From the NCBI GenBank assembly GCA_026389315.1, contig JAPLIC010000017.1, forward strand, positions 1 through 64,000: 64,000 bases of DNA. Direction: 5' to 3'. The notes under the pieces were generated by a model, which saw nothing but the letters and a program-made list of their open reading frames with translations, ran no database searches and was not told where the DNA came from. The DNA is from Cyanobacteriota bacterium (GTDB lineage: Bacteria; Cyanobacteriota; Cyanobacteriia; PCC-6307; Cyanobiaceae). The position numbers and the translations under genes were made by a program. Below are positions 35,814-45,269 of the stretch, in pieces (position 1 is the first letter of the stretch; each line of letters begins with the position of its first letter).

Positions 35814-36384
35814 TGCGGCCCCTCCAGCCCGAGCGGGCCAGACGGTCCCAGTCGCCCCGGGCCTGCAGGATCGCCTCCGCCAGACGGCGCACGGCGCCGT
35901 CGCCACCTTTACGGTCCAAAACCCAATCGGCCCGGGCCCGCAGGGGTGCCACCCCATCGGCTGGACAGATCAACAGACCCACCATCGGGCGAACGGCCAA
36001 ATCATTGAGGTCATCCCCCACGAAGGCACACTCCCCGGGCGAAACCGCCAAGGTGCGTTGCAATGCGGTGAGGGCGGCGGGTTTGTCCTTGACCCCGGTC
36101 AGCACATGCCGAATTCCCAAATAGCGGGCCCGTTGCTCGCTGGCGCCGCCCTTGCCGCCGCTGAGAAACGCCACCTCCAGACCCGCCTGTTGCAACAGAT
36201 GGATGCCGAGGCCGTCGCGCACATCAAAGCGTTTGAGCACTTCACCGGATTCGGTGGTCCATAACCCTCCGTCGGTGAGCACCCCGTCCACGTCAAGGAC
36301 CAGCAGCCTCAGGCGGCACAAGGCGTTGTGGTTGCAACGAGCGGCCCAGCGATGACGCCAATGGCCCAGGAGCGATACGGCCAC
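35806..36384 (-). CDS. kdsC: 3-deoxy-D-manno-octulosonate 8-phosphate phosphatase
   Basis: The 192-residue HAD phosphatase has LRLLVLDVDGVLTDGGLW (catalytic Asp pair, DxDGVLTDG being typical of KdsC), DGLGIHLLQQAGLEVAFLSGG, VKDKPAAL (Lys) and FVGDDLNDLAVRPMVGL (metal-binding Asp). It removes the phosphate of Kdo-8-P. It lies seven bases downstream of kdsA and overlaps the next gene. The residues before LRLLVLD are an N-terminal extension that could be shortened. Confidence 0.93.
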   Translation of the reverse strand: MAVSLLGHWRHRWAARCNHNALCRLRLLVLDVDGVLTDGGLWTTESGEVLKRFDVRDGLGIHLLQQAGLEVAFLSGGKGGASEQRARYLGIRHVLTGVKDKPAALTALQRTLAVSPGECAFVGDDLNDLAVRPMVGLLICPADGVAPLRARADWVLDRKGGDGAVRRLAEAILQARGDWDRLARSGWRGRND

Positions 36385-36390
36385 CTCGGC

Positions 36391-37200
36391 TCAGATCACA
36401 CTCTCAGCGATTCCCGCCGAGAGCGTCGCCCGAATCGCCATCAACTGGGTCAGGAGGGCCTCCAGCCGGTGCAACGGCACCATGTTGGGTCCATCACTCA
36501 GGGCATTTTCAGGATCGGGATGGACCTCAAGGAACAGACCGTCCACCCCCACGGCAACCGCCGCCCGGGCCAGGGGAGCGACAAACTCCCTCTGGCCACC
36601 GCTGCTGGTGCCCCGTCCCCCGGGCTGCTGCACCGAATGGGTGGCATCGAAAATCACCGGGCAGCCGAGGGCCTGGAGTTGCGGCAAGCTGCGGTAATCC
36701 ACCACCAAGGTGTTGTAACCAAAGCTGTTGCCGCGCTCGGTGAGCCAGACATGCTCCGCACCGGCATCGCGCAACTTTTTCACCACCTGCTCCATATCCC
36801 AGGGCGCCAGAAACTGGCCCTTCTTGACATTGATCACCTTGTCGGTGCCCCGGGTGGCGGCGGCGGCGGCCAGCAGCAAATCACTTTGGCGGCAAAGAAA
36901 GGCGGGAATCTGCAACACATCCACCACCTCGGCCACGGGTGCGGCCTGATGGCTTTCGTGGATATCTGTGAGCACCCGCAGGCCATAGCGGCGTTTCACC
37001 TCGGCCAACACCGCCAACCCCTCCTCAAAGCCAGGCCCGCGGAAAGAATTGCCAGAACTTCGATTGGCCTTGTCAAAGCTGGCCTTGAAGACGTAGTCGA
37101 TGCCCAGCGGTTCACAGATGGCCTTCACCCTGGCGGCAATGGCATAAACGAGGTCGGCGTTCTCGATGACGCAAGGGCCAGCCACCAAGGTCAGGGACAT
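36391..37200 (-). CDS. kdsA: 3-deoxy-8-phosphooctulonate synthase
   Basis: The 269-residue protein begins [22 protein letters not shown]. It has [81 protein letters not shown] and VEVHP-like [17 protein letters not shown], all KdsA signatures. It condenses phosphoenolpyruvate with arabinose-5-phosphate to Kdo-8-P. ATG 37200 is chosen over the ten residues further upstream. It leads kdsC and the following membrane genes, about 40 bases after the ABC transporter stop. Confidence 0.96.
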   Translation of the reverse strand: MSLTLVAGPCVIENADLVYAIAARVKAICEPLGIDYVFKASFDKANRSSGNSFRGPGFEEGLAVLAEVKRRYGLRVLTDIHESHQAAPVAEVVDVLQIPAFLCRQSDLLLAAAAATRGTDKVINVKKGQFLAPWDMEQVVKKLRDAGAEHVWLTERGNSFGYNTLVVDYRSLPQLQALGCPVIFDATHSVQQPGGRGTSSGGQREFVAPLARAAVAVGVDGLFLEVHPDPENALSDGPNMVPLHRLEALLTQLMAIRATLSAGIAESVI

Positions 37201-37240
37201 CGGAACGCCTGCAGAATCATTACCAAGCAAATCCTACACT

Positions 37241-39073
37241 TCAACCCACCAGCTTCCTCTCCAAACCAGCAAGATCACGGAACGTCTCCGAACGGTTCTG
37301 CAGCTCCTGATAGGTCCCATAGGCCTTGACTCGCCCGGCCTCAAATTCATAAATTCGATCACAGCGCATGACGGTAGAAAGCCGATGGGCGATCACAACG
37401 GTGGTGCAACGCCTGCCGATGACCTCAAGGGCTTCAATGATGTCGCTCTCCGTCCGGTTATCGAGGGCACTCGTGGCCTCATCCAGCAATAAAAATCGCG
37501 CATGGCGGTAAAACGAACGCGCCAAGGCCAAGCGCTGCCTTTGTCCGCCAGAAAGCTGTAATCCGTTTTCGCCAATCGGAGTATGCAACCCGTAGGGCAA
37601 TTCACTGACAAATTCATCGAGCTGGGCCGCTTCCAGGGCCTCCCACACAGCCCGCTGATCAATCAATTCCACATCCTTACCAAAAGCGACGTTTTCCAGC
37701 ACGCTGGCGTCAAGAAGATTGATGAACTGGGGCACATGGGAGCAGGAAGCCTGCCAGGCGGGAATGTCGTTGTTGGATACGGCAATGCCATCGAGATTGA
37801 GGTGCCCCTTACCAGGCTGTAACAGGGCCAGAAGAATCTGGGCCGTCGTGGTCTTACCGCTGCCGGTGGCCCCGACAAAAGCCACCCTCGAACCTACTGG
37901 GATCGTCAGATCAACGCCCCGCAGTACCCAATCCGACGACCCTGGATAGGCATACCAAACATCCTCTAAAGCGATGTTGCGGGAGGGATAAACACCTGCC
38001 GGACTGGGTACGCCAGGGTCGCCAAGCACGGGCAGCCCCGCCGGCAAGCGCAGATACTCCAGAGTGGAATCAATCACCGGCAGACCACCCCGCAGTTGAT
38101 TCAGGGAGGCAAAAAAGTCCTGCAGGGGAGGGGTGAGACGCAGCGCCGCCACCGAGAGGGAAGCCATGAAGGGCAGCATGGACAGCATGTCGGAGCCGTC
38201 CCCACGCAGGAGGGGGGGGACAGCGCCCAGTAGAAAAATCAGGGTGATGCCCAGCGGCTCAATCAGCATGCGCGGGATGATCGGCAAGATCTCAGCCACC
38301 CAAGCGTGACCCTTGGCCCGTTCACCCGTATTGACAAAAGCCCGGCGGAAGTGATCTTCGGAGGCGGTCAGCTTGATGTCCCTAATCGAACCCAAGGATT
38401 CAAACAAAATATGGGCTGTCATAGACTCCAGCCTGATTTTTTGCCTGGAGTTGTGACGCAAGTAAGGGGTGATGGACTGGGAAAGAACCACGTAGGCCCC
38501 CAGCAGGCAGGCGATCAAGATCAAGGCAGGACCACGACCAATCACCAGAATCCCTAAGGAAAGCAAAATAATGGAGAAGACACTTCCCACCATCTTCAAA
38601 AGAGGATTGACGACGGAATTCGAGGTTTTCTTGATATGGCTTAGCACCATTGTCGACAACTTAGCCGTACTTTTTGAGAGGTGATATTCGTAGCCTTGGG
38701 CCAAAACATTGGCGTGGATGCGGTTCGAAAGATCAATCCAGACCCTGGCGGTCAAACGCTGTTGAAAAAACTGCAATCCAAGCTTGCTGAACGAGGCTAA
38801 CCACGCCAAGGCAACGAACATCAATATCAGCCATAGGCTCTGATCAACCTGGTCGCCGCCAAAGACCTTGATGCCAGGCAAGCGGTCATCTAATTTGTGC
38901 CCCACCAGGGCTCCCATCAAACGGGCAATGACAGCGACTGAAAGCAGATCAAGAAATCCAGGTATAATCGATAAGGGCACTAACCACTGGAGCTGCCGCA
39001 GGCGTTGCTGCGGCAGAAATGCCATCAGGGCCCGCAGCTGCTGATAGGTTTTACTCCTGCCGAGCAACTTCAC
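37241..39073 (-). CDS. ABC transporter, fused permease/ATPase, envelope glycan or lipid exporter
   Basis: The 610-residue half-transporter has an N-terminal membrane domain (about 25-340, six segments) and a C-terminal ATPase domain (about 365-605). The ATPase carries Walker A GATGSGKT (401-408), signature LSGGQ (507-511), Walker B LLLDEA (528-533) and the H-loop VIAHRLSTV. It resembles MsbA and glycan-exporting type IV ABC exporters and would act as a homodimer in the inner membrane. The ATPase motifs are intact. It is followed by kdsA/kdsC, so export of a Kdo-containing lipid or polysaccharide is likely but not proven. Confidence 0.9.
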   Translation of the reverse strand: MKLLGRSKTYQQLRALMAFLPQQRLRQLQWLVPLSIIPGFLDLLSVAVIARLMGALVGHKLDDRLPGIKVFGGDQVDQSLWLILMFVALAWLASFSKLGLQFFQQRLTARVWIDLSNRIHANVLAQGYEYHLSKSTAKLSTMVLSHIKKTSNSVVNPLLKMVGSVFSIILLSLGILVIGRGPALILIACLLGAYVVLSQSITPYLRHNSRQKIRLESMTAHILFESLGSIRDIKLTASEDHFRRAFVNTGERAKGHAWVAEILPIIPRMLIEPLGITLIFLLGAVPPLLRGDGSDMLSMLPFMASLSVAALRLTPPLQDFFASLNQLRGGLPVIDSTLEYLRLPAGLPVLGDPGVPSPAGVYPSRNIALEDVWYAYPGSSDWVLRGVDLTIPVGSRVAFVGATGSGKTTTAQILLALLQPGKGHLNLDGIAVSNNDIPAWQASCSHVPQFINLLDASVLENVAFGKDVELIDQRAVWEALEAAQLDEFVSELPYGLHTPIGENGLQLSGGQRQRLALARSFYRHARFLLLDEATSALDNRTESDIIEALEVIGRRCTTVVIAHRLSTVMRCDRIYEFEAGRVKAYGTYQELQNRSETFRDLAGLERKLVG

Positions 39074-39185
39074 AGCCTGGAGGCCTGAACATACCTTTAC
39101 GTTATGGGGTGGCCGTTACCGTTCCGGCCGAAATCAGCCAGCCCCGTTACCGCCCCAGTCGCGCCCCAGCTCCAAAACGTGCGCC

Positions 39186-40232
39186 TCAGGATCGGCCCGG
39201 CAGGCGCCGCAGCAATCGCTGGGCCCATTGATCGGCCCGCAGCTGCCACACAGAAGGGCTGGCCAGGGGCGCCGCACCGGCCTGCAGCCGATCCCAATGC
39301 TGATCGATCGCCGCGAGGGCGAGCCGCCAGCGTTCCAGGAGGGTCTCCTCCACGCAGCCAGCCAACAGGGTTTCCAGCCTCTCCGCTGCCGGCCGCCATG
39401 CCGCCGGGTCAGCCACGGCAGCGCGGATCCTTTGCAGGTCGTTCTCCATGGTGCCGCAGCCAATCTGATGACCCAGCAACCCCGGATCGAGGCTGTCGGC
39501 CAAGGCGTGGTTGAAACTGCTGAACACCACGCAGCCACAGGCGAGGGCTTCGATCGGTGGCAGGCCGAAGCCCTCGCTCAGCCCCGTCCCCCGCCAATAA
39601 TCGGCGGAGTCATAAAGCACCACAGTGGAGTCATTGAACAGGTCCACCAGGTCCTCCACCCAGCCGCGCTGCCGCTCCACCCGCAGCCCGGCAGCCACCA
39701 AGGCCGGCACCAGGTGATCGATCACGTAGCGACTGTTCTTGCGGTCCTGGACCAGCACATCAATGCGCCGCCGCCGCTGCTGGCCCATCCTGGTGAAAAG
39801 AGGCTGGCGATCGCCCCGCTCCAGCCAGCGGGGTTGAAGGGCATTGGGCACTAAAAAGAGGGGATGGCGCGGCGACCGATCCCCCCAGTAGCCCAAGGTG
39901 TTGCGACTCACGGCCAAGATGGGCACGCCGGCCGGCAGGTCGAAGCCGTAGCCACTGCTGTGGGCGTGATAAGCCACAGGGCGGCCGGCCAAGCGCCGCA
40001 GCATCGGCGGCACGTCAAAGCCCCAACTGACGATCCACAGGGCACCGCCGGGACGGGACTCCCGCCGCAAGATGTCATCTAAAAAAGGGTGATCGGGCTC
40101 CCGCTGCCGATAGGTCACCAGCTCGGCATGGCGCAAACGGGCCGTCAGCCGCTGGGTCTGCATCTCCACCAGCAACCCGCCGCAGCGGAAGCGGCCCGTG
40201 GTGCCAGGAACCAGAAAACGGAGGGGGCGCAC
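39186..40232 (-). CDS. GT-B glycosyltransferase
   Basis: The 348-residue protein has LVPGTTGRFRCGGLLVEMQTQRL at the start (acceptor-domain loop), ILAVSRNTLGYWG, and a donor domain with SEGFGLPPIEALACGCVVFSSFNHAL, the EX7E-type motif of GT4. It belongs to the envelope glycan region and probably acts in the cytoplasm. The upstream region towards heme oxygenase is only 55 bases, so it may share transcription with that gene or start inside it. Specificity unknown. Confidence 0.8.
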   Translation of the reverse strand: MRPLRFLVPGTTGRFRCGGLLVEMQTQRLTARLRHAELVTYRQREPDHPFLDDILRRESRPGGALWIVSWGFDVPPMLRRLAGRPVAYHAHSSGYGFDLPAGVPILAVSRNTLGYWGDRSPRHPLFLVPNALQPRWLERGDRQPLFTRMGQQRRRRIDVLVQDRKNSRYVIDHLVPALVAAGLRVERQRGWVEDLVDLFNDSTVVLYDSADYWRGTGLSEGFGLPPIEALACGCVVFSSFNHALADSLDPGLLGHQIGCGTMENDLQRIRAAVADPAAWRPAAERLETLLAGCVEETLLERWRLALAAIDQHWDRLQAGAAPLASPSVWQLRADQWAQRLLRRLPGRS

Positions 40233-40287
40233 ACCTGAGTCGCAAGCGATACGCGACTCTGGCGCAACTCAACCCGGGGGGACAGCC

Positions 40288-41001
40288 TCAGGCCACGGCG
40301 GCTTCGGTGCTGCCCAGCCGCTGACGGCGGGTCAGGAAACCAAAAAGCACCTTGCCGATGGCCGCCACGAGGTTGCCCTCCAACTCCTGGAACATCTTCA
40401 TGTTGCAGTGGAAAGCCTGGTTGGCCTCTGCCACGATGCGATCGGCAGTGGACTGGTCGATCGGCAGGTTGTCGAGCACGGTGCGGTAGTTGGTCTTGAA
40501 GCCCTTCTCGTCCGGGATGGCATCGAATTCGTAGAAACGCAGGCCGTCGTGCTCGCCCAGGTTCATGGCCTTCTGGGCGATGTTCTTGAGGATCTGGCCG
40601 CCGGAGAGATCACCGATGTAGCGGGTGTAGTGGTGGCCCACCAGCAGCTCGGGAGCTTCCTTGGCCACGCGGCGCAGGCGGGCCACATACTCCTGGGCCC
40701 CGGGGGTGGCCTTGATCTGCTGGCGCCAATCGGCACCGAAGTAGAAGGCGAGATCCTGCTCCAGGGATTCCCGCCGGTTGAGGGAGGCAAAGTTGATCGG
40801 CCCGACCACGGGATGGTCGGCGAGGCGGCCGATCTCCTCTTCCATGGCGCTATAGACGAACCAGAGGTCGGCCACCAGAGAGCGATAACTGGCCTTGTCG
40901 ACCACACCTTTAAGGAAGCAGCTCACAAAACCGGTGTTCTCGGCCATGGTATGGGCCTTCTTCGTTCCCTCACGGAGCTGGGAAGCCAGGGCGACAGACA
41001 T
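40288..41001 (-). CDS. ho1: Heme oxygenase (biliverdin-producing, ferredoxin-dependent)
   Basis: The 237-residue protein has QLREGTKKAHTMAENTGFV with the proximal heme ligand His near residue 19, CFLKGVVDKASYRSLVADLWFVYSAMEEE, and the distal helix VGHHYTRYIGDLSGGQILKNIAQKAM. These match cyanobacterial HO1. It opens heme to biliverdin IX-alpha, the precursor of phycobilins and phytochrome chromophores. This is one of the clearest hints that the host is a cyanobacterium. Length is normal. Confidence 0.96.
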   Translation of the reverse strand: MSVALASQLREGTKKAHTMAENTGFVSCFLKGVVDKASYRSLVADLWFVYSAMEEEIGRLADHPVVGPINFASLNRRESLEQDLAFYFGADWRQQIKATPGAQEYVARLRRVAKEAPELLVGHHYTRYIGDLSGGQILKNIAQKAMNLGEHDGLRFYEFDAIPDEKGFKTNYRTVLDNLPIDQSTADRIVAEANQAFHCNMKMFQELEGNLVAAIGKVLFGFLTRRQRLGSTEAAVA

Positions 41002-41212
41002 TTTCGGCGGGGCGCTAGAAACGCAGCGGGAGCATTCAAACCAAAGTTAGGTGTGGCGCTCCCACCCTTGGCGATAAGGTTGCGAAGGGTTACGTCACCA
41101 GCCGGGGGCCGACCACGGGCCAGCCCGGCGGGCCAGACCAGGCATGCACGGCAGCCAGCCTGAACGGCACCCCAGCCGGCCGGTTGTCAGGATCTGGCTT
41201 GGGGGCCTGGCG

Positions 41213-41680
41213 TCAAGAAGCGATGTCGTCCTGGTCGCAGCGGGACGTCGCCGCAGTGCCAAACAACAGGAAGAGCTCACGGCAGAGCCCCTGCAGGCTG
41301 GCCACCACCTCTGGGTTGGGTAGATGGGAGCCGGCGGGTTGCCAGTCGCCCAGGGTGGTGAAGCGCCAGCGTTCGGCTTCGTAGGTGAGGCCCCGGATCA
41401 ACACGCCCAGCAGGCGGGGGCGACCGGTAGGAGCCCCCTGGGGCGAGCGTTCCAGGCGCAGCTGCACCAACAGGGAACGGCATTGGAGCCGGGGGCTCCA
41501 GCCGGGGAAATGGAGCGAGAAATCGAGGTTGTCCCTGGCATCGAAACGGCGGGTTTCAGGATCGTCGCGCCAGGGAGTCAGGTTGGCCCGGGCATCGGGG
41601 AAGGCCGCTTGAAACAGGAAGACGGCGGCGGCAATGGCCTGGGCCAATTCCGCACTATGGGCCTGATCCGCTGCGTTCAT
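41213..41680 (-). CDS. Small uncharacterised protein
   Basis: The 155-residue protein begins MNAADQAHSAELAQAIAAAVFLFQAAFPDARANLTPW and includes FSLHFPGWSPRLQCRSLLVQLRL and GVLIRGLTYEAERWRFTTLGDW. It looks like a compact alpha/beta protein of a kind common in marine and freshwater picocyanobacteria, but I do not know its function. ATG 41680 is chosen; ATG 41689 is equally possible. It is divergent from icd, with a 176-base gap between the two starts. Confidence 0.6.
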   Translation of the reverse strand: MNAADQAHSAELAQAIAAAVFLFQAAFPDARANLTPWRDDPETRRFDARDNLDFSLHFPGWSPRLQCRSLLVQLRLERSPQGAPTGRPRLLGVLIRGLTYEAERWRFTTLGDWQPAGSHLPNPEVVASLQGLCRELFLLFGTAATSRCDQDDIAS

Positions 41681-41856
41681 GGAGCCCATCCTGCAGAACA
41701 ACCGCCTGCCATGGCGAGCTTGGTTGCGGCCCCCGCACCGAGGCTGCCCGCGGCGATGGCAAACACAAACTCCTGCCCCCTTGCTGATCCCTGCAAACCT
41801 TCCGCGCCCGTCCGCAGGCATAGGCTCTGCCGACTGTGTCTGCGTCCAGCCACGCC

Positions 41857-43284
41857 ATGGCCACCTACGAGAAGCTCACCGCCCCCGCCAGCGGCAGCAC
41901 CATTCGCTTCAAGAACGGCCAGCCGGTGGTGCCCAACGATCCAATCATCCCGTTCATCCGCGGCGACGGCACCGGTGTGGACATCTGGCCGGCCACCCAG
42001 CGGGTGCTGGATGCGGCAGTCGCCCGGGCCTATGGCGGCGAGCGCCACATCGAGTGGTTCAAGGTTTATGCCGGTGACGAAGCCTGCGAGCTTTACGGCA
42101 CCTATCAATACCTGCCCCAGGACACCCTGACGGCGATCGAGACCTACGGGGTCGCCATCAAGGGCCCTCTGACAACGCCGGTGGGCGGGGGCATCCGCTC
42201 CCTCAACGTGGCGCTGCGGCAGATTTTTGATCTGTACTGCTGCGTGCGCCCTTGCCGCTACTACGCGGGCACCCCCAGCCCCCATAAGCGGCCCCAGGAT
42301 TTGGACGGGGTTGTCTACCGCGAAAACACCGAAGATATTTATATGGGTATTGAATGGGAAGCGAGTGATCCGGTCTGCATCGAACTAATCCGCCACCTCA
42401 ACGAGGAGGTGATTCCCGCCAACGGCAAGCTAGGCCAGCGCCGCATCCCGGCGGGATCCGGCATCGGCATCAAGCCGGTGAGCAAGCACGGCAGCCAGCG
42501 CCACATCCGCAAGGCGATTCAGCATGCCCTCAAATTGGAGGGAGACAAGCGCCACGTGACCCTGGTGCACAAGGGAAACATCATGAAATTCACAGAGGGG
42601 GCATTCCGGGACTGGGGATATGAGCTGGCCACGACGGAATTTCGCGGTCTGTGTGTCACGGAACGGGAAAGCTGGATTCTCGACAACGTGGCCCAGGATC
42701 CGGGGCTCAGCATCGAAGCTAATGCCCGTTTGGTGGATCCCGGATTCGATGCCCTCACCCCCGAGAAACAGGCTGCGGTTTGCGACGAAGTGCGGGGCGT
42801 TCTGGAGGCGATTGGCCCCAGCCATGGCCAGGGCCAATGGAAACAAATGGTGATGGTGGATGACCGCATCGCCGACAGTATTTTCCAGCAAATCCAGACC
42901 CGACCGGCCGATTATTCCGTGCTCGCCACCCTCAACCTCAACGGCGACTACATCTCCGATGCCGCCGCCGCCGTGGTTGGCGGTCTGGGGATGGCCCCCG
43001 GTGCCAACATCGGCGACAAGGCCGCGATCTTCGAGGCCACCCACGGCACGGCCCCCAAGCACGCCGGCCTCGATCGCATCAATCCCGGCTCGGTGATTCT
43101 CTCGGGCGTGATGATGCTCGAATACATGGGCTGGCAGGAGGCGGCGGACCTGATCACCCAAGGCATCAGTGCCGCCATTGCCAATGGCGAGGTGACCTAC
43201 GACCTGGCCCGCATGATGGAGCCGCGGGTGGAACCGCTGAGCTGCTCGGGGTTTGCCGAGGCTGTGGTGCGCCGGTTCAGTTGA
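41857..43284 (+). CDS. icd: NADP-dependent isocitrate dehydrogenase
   Basis: The 475-residue protein has PIIPFIRGDGTGVDIWPATQRVLD, NVALRQIFDLYCCVRPCRYY, VVYRENTEDIYMGIEWEA, VTLVHKGNIMKFTEGAFRDWGYELA, DDRIADSIFQQIQTRPADYSVLATLNLNGDYISDAAAA and THGTAPKHAGLDRINPGS. The Ser/Arg substrate sites and the Asp metal ligands are in place. It oxidises isocitrate to 2-oxoglutarate, the signal of nitrogen status in cyanobacteria. ATG 41857 is preferred to GTG 41836. No clear NtcA site (GTA-N8-TAC) was seen upstream. Confidence 0.96.
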   Translation: MATYEKLTAPASGSTIRFKNGQPVVPNDPIIPFIRGDGTGVDIWPATQRVLDAAVARAYGGERHIEWFKVYAGDEACELYGTYQYLPQDTLTAIETYGVAIKGPLTTPVGGGIRSLNVALRQIFDLYCCVRPCRYYAGTPSPHKRPQDLDGVVYRENTEDIYMGIEWEASDPVCIELIRHLNEEVIPANGKLGQRRIPAGSGIGIKPVSKHGSQRHIRKAIQHALKLEGDKRHVTLVHKGNIMKFTEGAFRDWGYELATTEFRGLCVTERESWILDNVAQDPGLSIEANARLVDPGFDALTPEKQAAVCDEVRGVLEAIGPSHGQGQWKQMVMVDDRIADSIFQQIQTRPADYSVLATLNLNGDYISDAAAAVVGGLGMAPGANIGDKAAIFEATHGTAPKHAGLDRINPGSVILSGVMMLEYMGWQEAADLITQGISAAIANGEVTYDLARMMEPRVEPLSCSGFAEAVVRRFS

Positions 43285-43287
43285 AAT

Positions 43288-43992
43288 TCAAGAACAACGC
43301 ACAGGCAGGGCATCTGGCCAGTCATCACTGGCCAGATCGCTGAAACCGAACAGCAGTTTCACCTCTTGGCGCGGAAATGTTTTGCCGCAGGCCTTGGACA
43401 AGCGCCCCAGGGCCTCGCGGACTTTCTGATCTTCTGGGCTGGGATTGGCAGCAAGAAGCAAGCTGAATGGGGGTGGTTCGCCATTGGTCACAAAGAAAAG
43501 CGGATCATCGCTCGGGGTTGGATGTTCGGGGCAAAAATAAACTGATGTCCAGCTCACTGGCTGGGTCAGTTTGGCAAGCAAGATTACAGTGATTCCTATG
43601 GGCTCAGGCAGCAATGTGCGCTTGTACACAAGCTTGCCACCTGGATCGGGCAATCCATTAGCAAGGACTCCGCGCAGTTCAATGATCAAGGGCCTGGGCG
43701 TCTTGGCGGGTCCTTCCAGGACGGCAATCAGAGGGGGTGATCCGGGGGTATAGACACTGTTGCCAGGTACAAGGTGGGCGTAGAGACGGGACCAGCATTC
43801 GCCCCGGGTGCCGCCGCCGATGCGGCGACCGGGAAAACTATTGCGAATGCCGATGTCAATCTGGGCGTAAGCCGCAGTGGGGGCCAAGCCAGCGAGACAA
43901 AGGGTCAGGCAGGTGAAGCCAAGCCAGTAAAGCCGCAGGGTCGGGAGGCAGGGCAGGCAACGCCGTGACCTCTTGCCGGCAAGCCTCACCAT
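43288..43992 (-). CDS. DUF928 family exported protein
   Basis: The 234-residue protein has a signal-like segment (LYWLGFTCLTLCLAGLAPTAAYA, ending near residue 43) and then FPGRRIGGGTRGECWSRL, the hallmark of cyanobacterial DUF928 proteins. Later are PLIIELRGVL and SWTSVYFCPEHP. Its role is unknown. DUF928 genes are common beside CHAT-domain and two-partner-secretion genes in cyanobacteria, as here. The start overlaps the CHAT gene stop by seven bases. It is the last gene of the adhesin operon. Confidence 0.8.
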   Translation of the reverse strand: MVRLAGKRSRRCLPCLPTLRLYWLGFTCLTLCLAGLAPTAAYAQIDIGIRNSFPGRRIGGGTRGECWSRLYAHLVPGNSVYTPGSPPLIAVLEGPAKTPRPLIIELRGVLANGLPDPGGKLVYKRTLLPEPIGITVILLAKLTQPVSWTSVYFCPEHPTPSDDPLFFVTNGEPPPFSLLLAANPSPEDQKVREALGRLSKACGKTFPRQEVKLLFGFSDLASDDWPDALPVRCS

Positions 43993-45260
43993 GCTGAGCC
44001 AAGCATCGTAATCCCGGCCCAGTAATAGGGATGCTTCATACCCTTGAGTATGCGTGCCCTTTGGTCGACTGTCAGGCCGGAAAGCAGTTCGCCGGTCTCA
44101 CCAACAACCCGATCGCCCTGCAGGTGCACCGTTCCTGTAGCGAAAGCCAGGCGAGTGGCTTGCAGCGCCTCCGCCTTTGGCAGGCCAAGGTCAAGATAAC
44201 GATAGAACTGCACAAAGAATGCCGATGTGGCCACGTCATCTAAATACCAAAGTGTGCCGACAGCTGTCCGTGCACCGGCCTGCAAAGCAAGGCCCGCAAA
44301 ACCCAGTTCACTCTGGGTATCACCCAACGCCGTACGACAGGCGCTGATCGTAAACAGGTCGAGGGGATTGCCAAGCCGACGTTGCCTGAGGGTGGCGAAT
44401 TCAGCGAGGGTTATGGGTCGGCCTCCCGTGTGAATTTTGGATTGGGAAGGGCCCCCAGGGAGGAATTCAGCGTGGGTGGCCAAATGAACCCTTTTGATGT
44501 CAGGATCGGCAGCGGCATTGAGCAGCAACGTGGGGGTAAATGCAGAGTTGAGATAAAGATCTGGATTGCCCGGCCTTAGTTGATTCAACTCCTGGGGCAC
44601 CAGGGGCAAGGGAACCATTTCGGCAAACTTGGAGGCGCCAGCCACCAAGGTCCGCAGGCGGCCGCGGCTCTCAGGGGGCTGTAAAGGAGTCAGACGCAGG
44701 GAGGGAGTCAGCGAAAAAGCATATTGCTCACCGAAATAGCGCTGTCCATCCGTGAGGGCGGCAAAGGGAATCGCCTGCAGAGTTGTGTCGGTCGAGATCA
44801 ACAAAGTAGTAATACCGAGCCGTTGCAAATCCGCTGCTATAGGTGAAATCAGAATCTCATACAACTGGCGAGCAGGCAGCTGGGGATCAGCAAGGTTCAA
44901 CACTTCCTGGGTAGCCAGTTGACTGTAAAATTTGCTGAGCAAACCCCTAAGCTTTGTCGTATCAACATCAACACGCTTACCGATTACATCTGCCTGCATA
45001 GGGATCAAAACCAAATCCAAAAATCCCTTGGTCCTATCCCCTCGCAGTGGTGTAAAGGTGAGTCTCAATCCAGCGGGTGTATAAGCAGCGGGGCGAAATA
45101 CCGCCGAAGGAGGGGTGGGCAATGCTGCCATGGGAGGCAGATTTGTCCTGGAAGGATTGGCTTCAAGCGGGCCGGCCACAGCCGGGGATCGAGCCAAGGC
45201 CAGATAGAAAAAGGCAAGAAGCGGATAAACGAGCCCAGCCAGACCCAAACTAGTTCTCAT
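43986..45260 (-). CDS. Exported CHAT-domain protein (putative clan CD cysteine protease)
   Basis: The 424-residue protein has an N-terminal signal (LGLAGLVYPLLAFFYLALA, cleavage near residue 29) and a C-terminal CHAT domain (about 100-424). This contains LLISTDTTLQAIPFAALTDGQRYFGEQYAF, RVHLATHAEF with the catalytic His263, FTISACRTALGD with the catalytic Cys308, and the conserved GLALQAGARTAVGTLWYL. Both catalytic residues are present. CHAT domains are caspase-like proteases. Here the protein would be exported, unlike the intracellular CHAT effectors. It begins nine bases after the giant adhesin stop, so the adhesin is a candidate substrate. Confidence 0.9.
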   Translation of the reverse strand: MRTSLGLAGLVYPLLAFFYLALARSPAVAGPLEANPSRTNLPPMAALPTPPSAVFRPAAYTPAGLRLTFTPLRGDRTKGFLDLVLIPMQADVIGKRVDVDTTKLRGLLSKFYSQLATQEVLNLADPQLPARQLYEILISPIAADLQRLGITTLLISTDTTLQAIPFAALTDGQRYFGEQYAFSLTPSLRLTPLQPPESRGRLRTLVAGASKFAEMVPLPLVPQELNQLRPGNPDLYLNSAFTPTLLLNAAADPDIKRVHLATHAEFLPGGPSQSKIHTGGRPITLAEFATLRQRRLGNPLDLFTISACRTALGDTQSELGFAGLALQAGARTAVGTLWYLDDVATSAFFVQFYRYLDLGLPKAEALQATRLAFATGTVHLQGDRVVGETGELLSGLTVDQRARILKGMKHPYYWAGITMLGSAW

Positions 45261-45269
45261 GGACAGCTC

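Noticed and set aside
41681..41856. NtcA binding site upstream of icd
   Set aside because: No GTA-N8-TAC or close variant was found in the gap.
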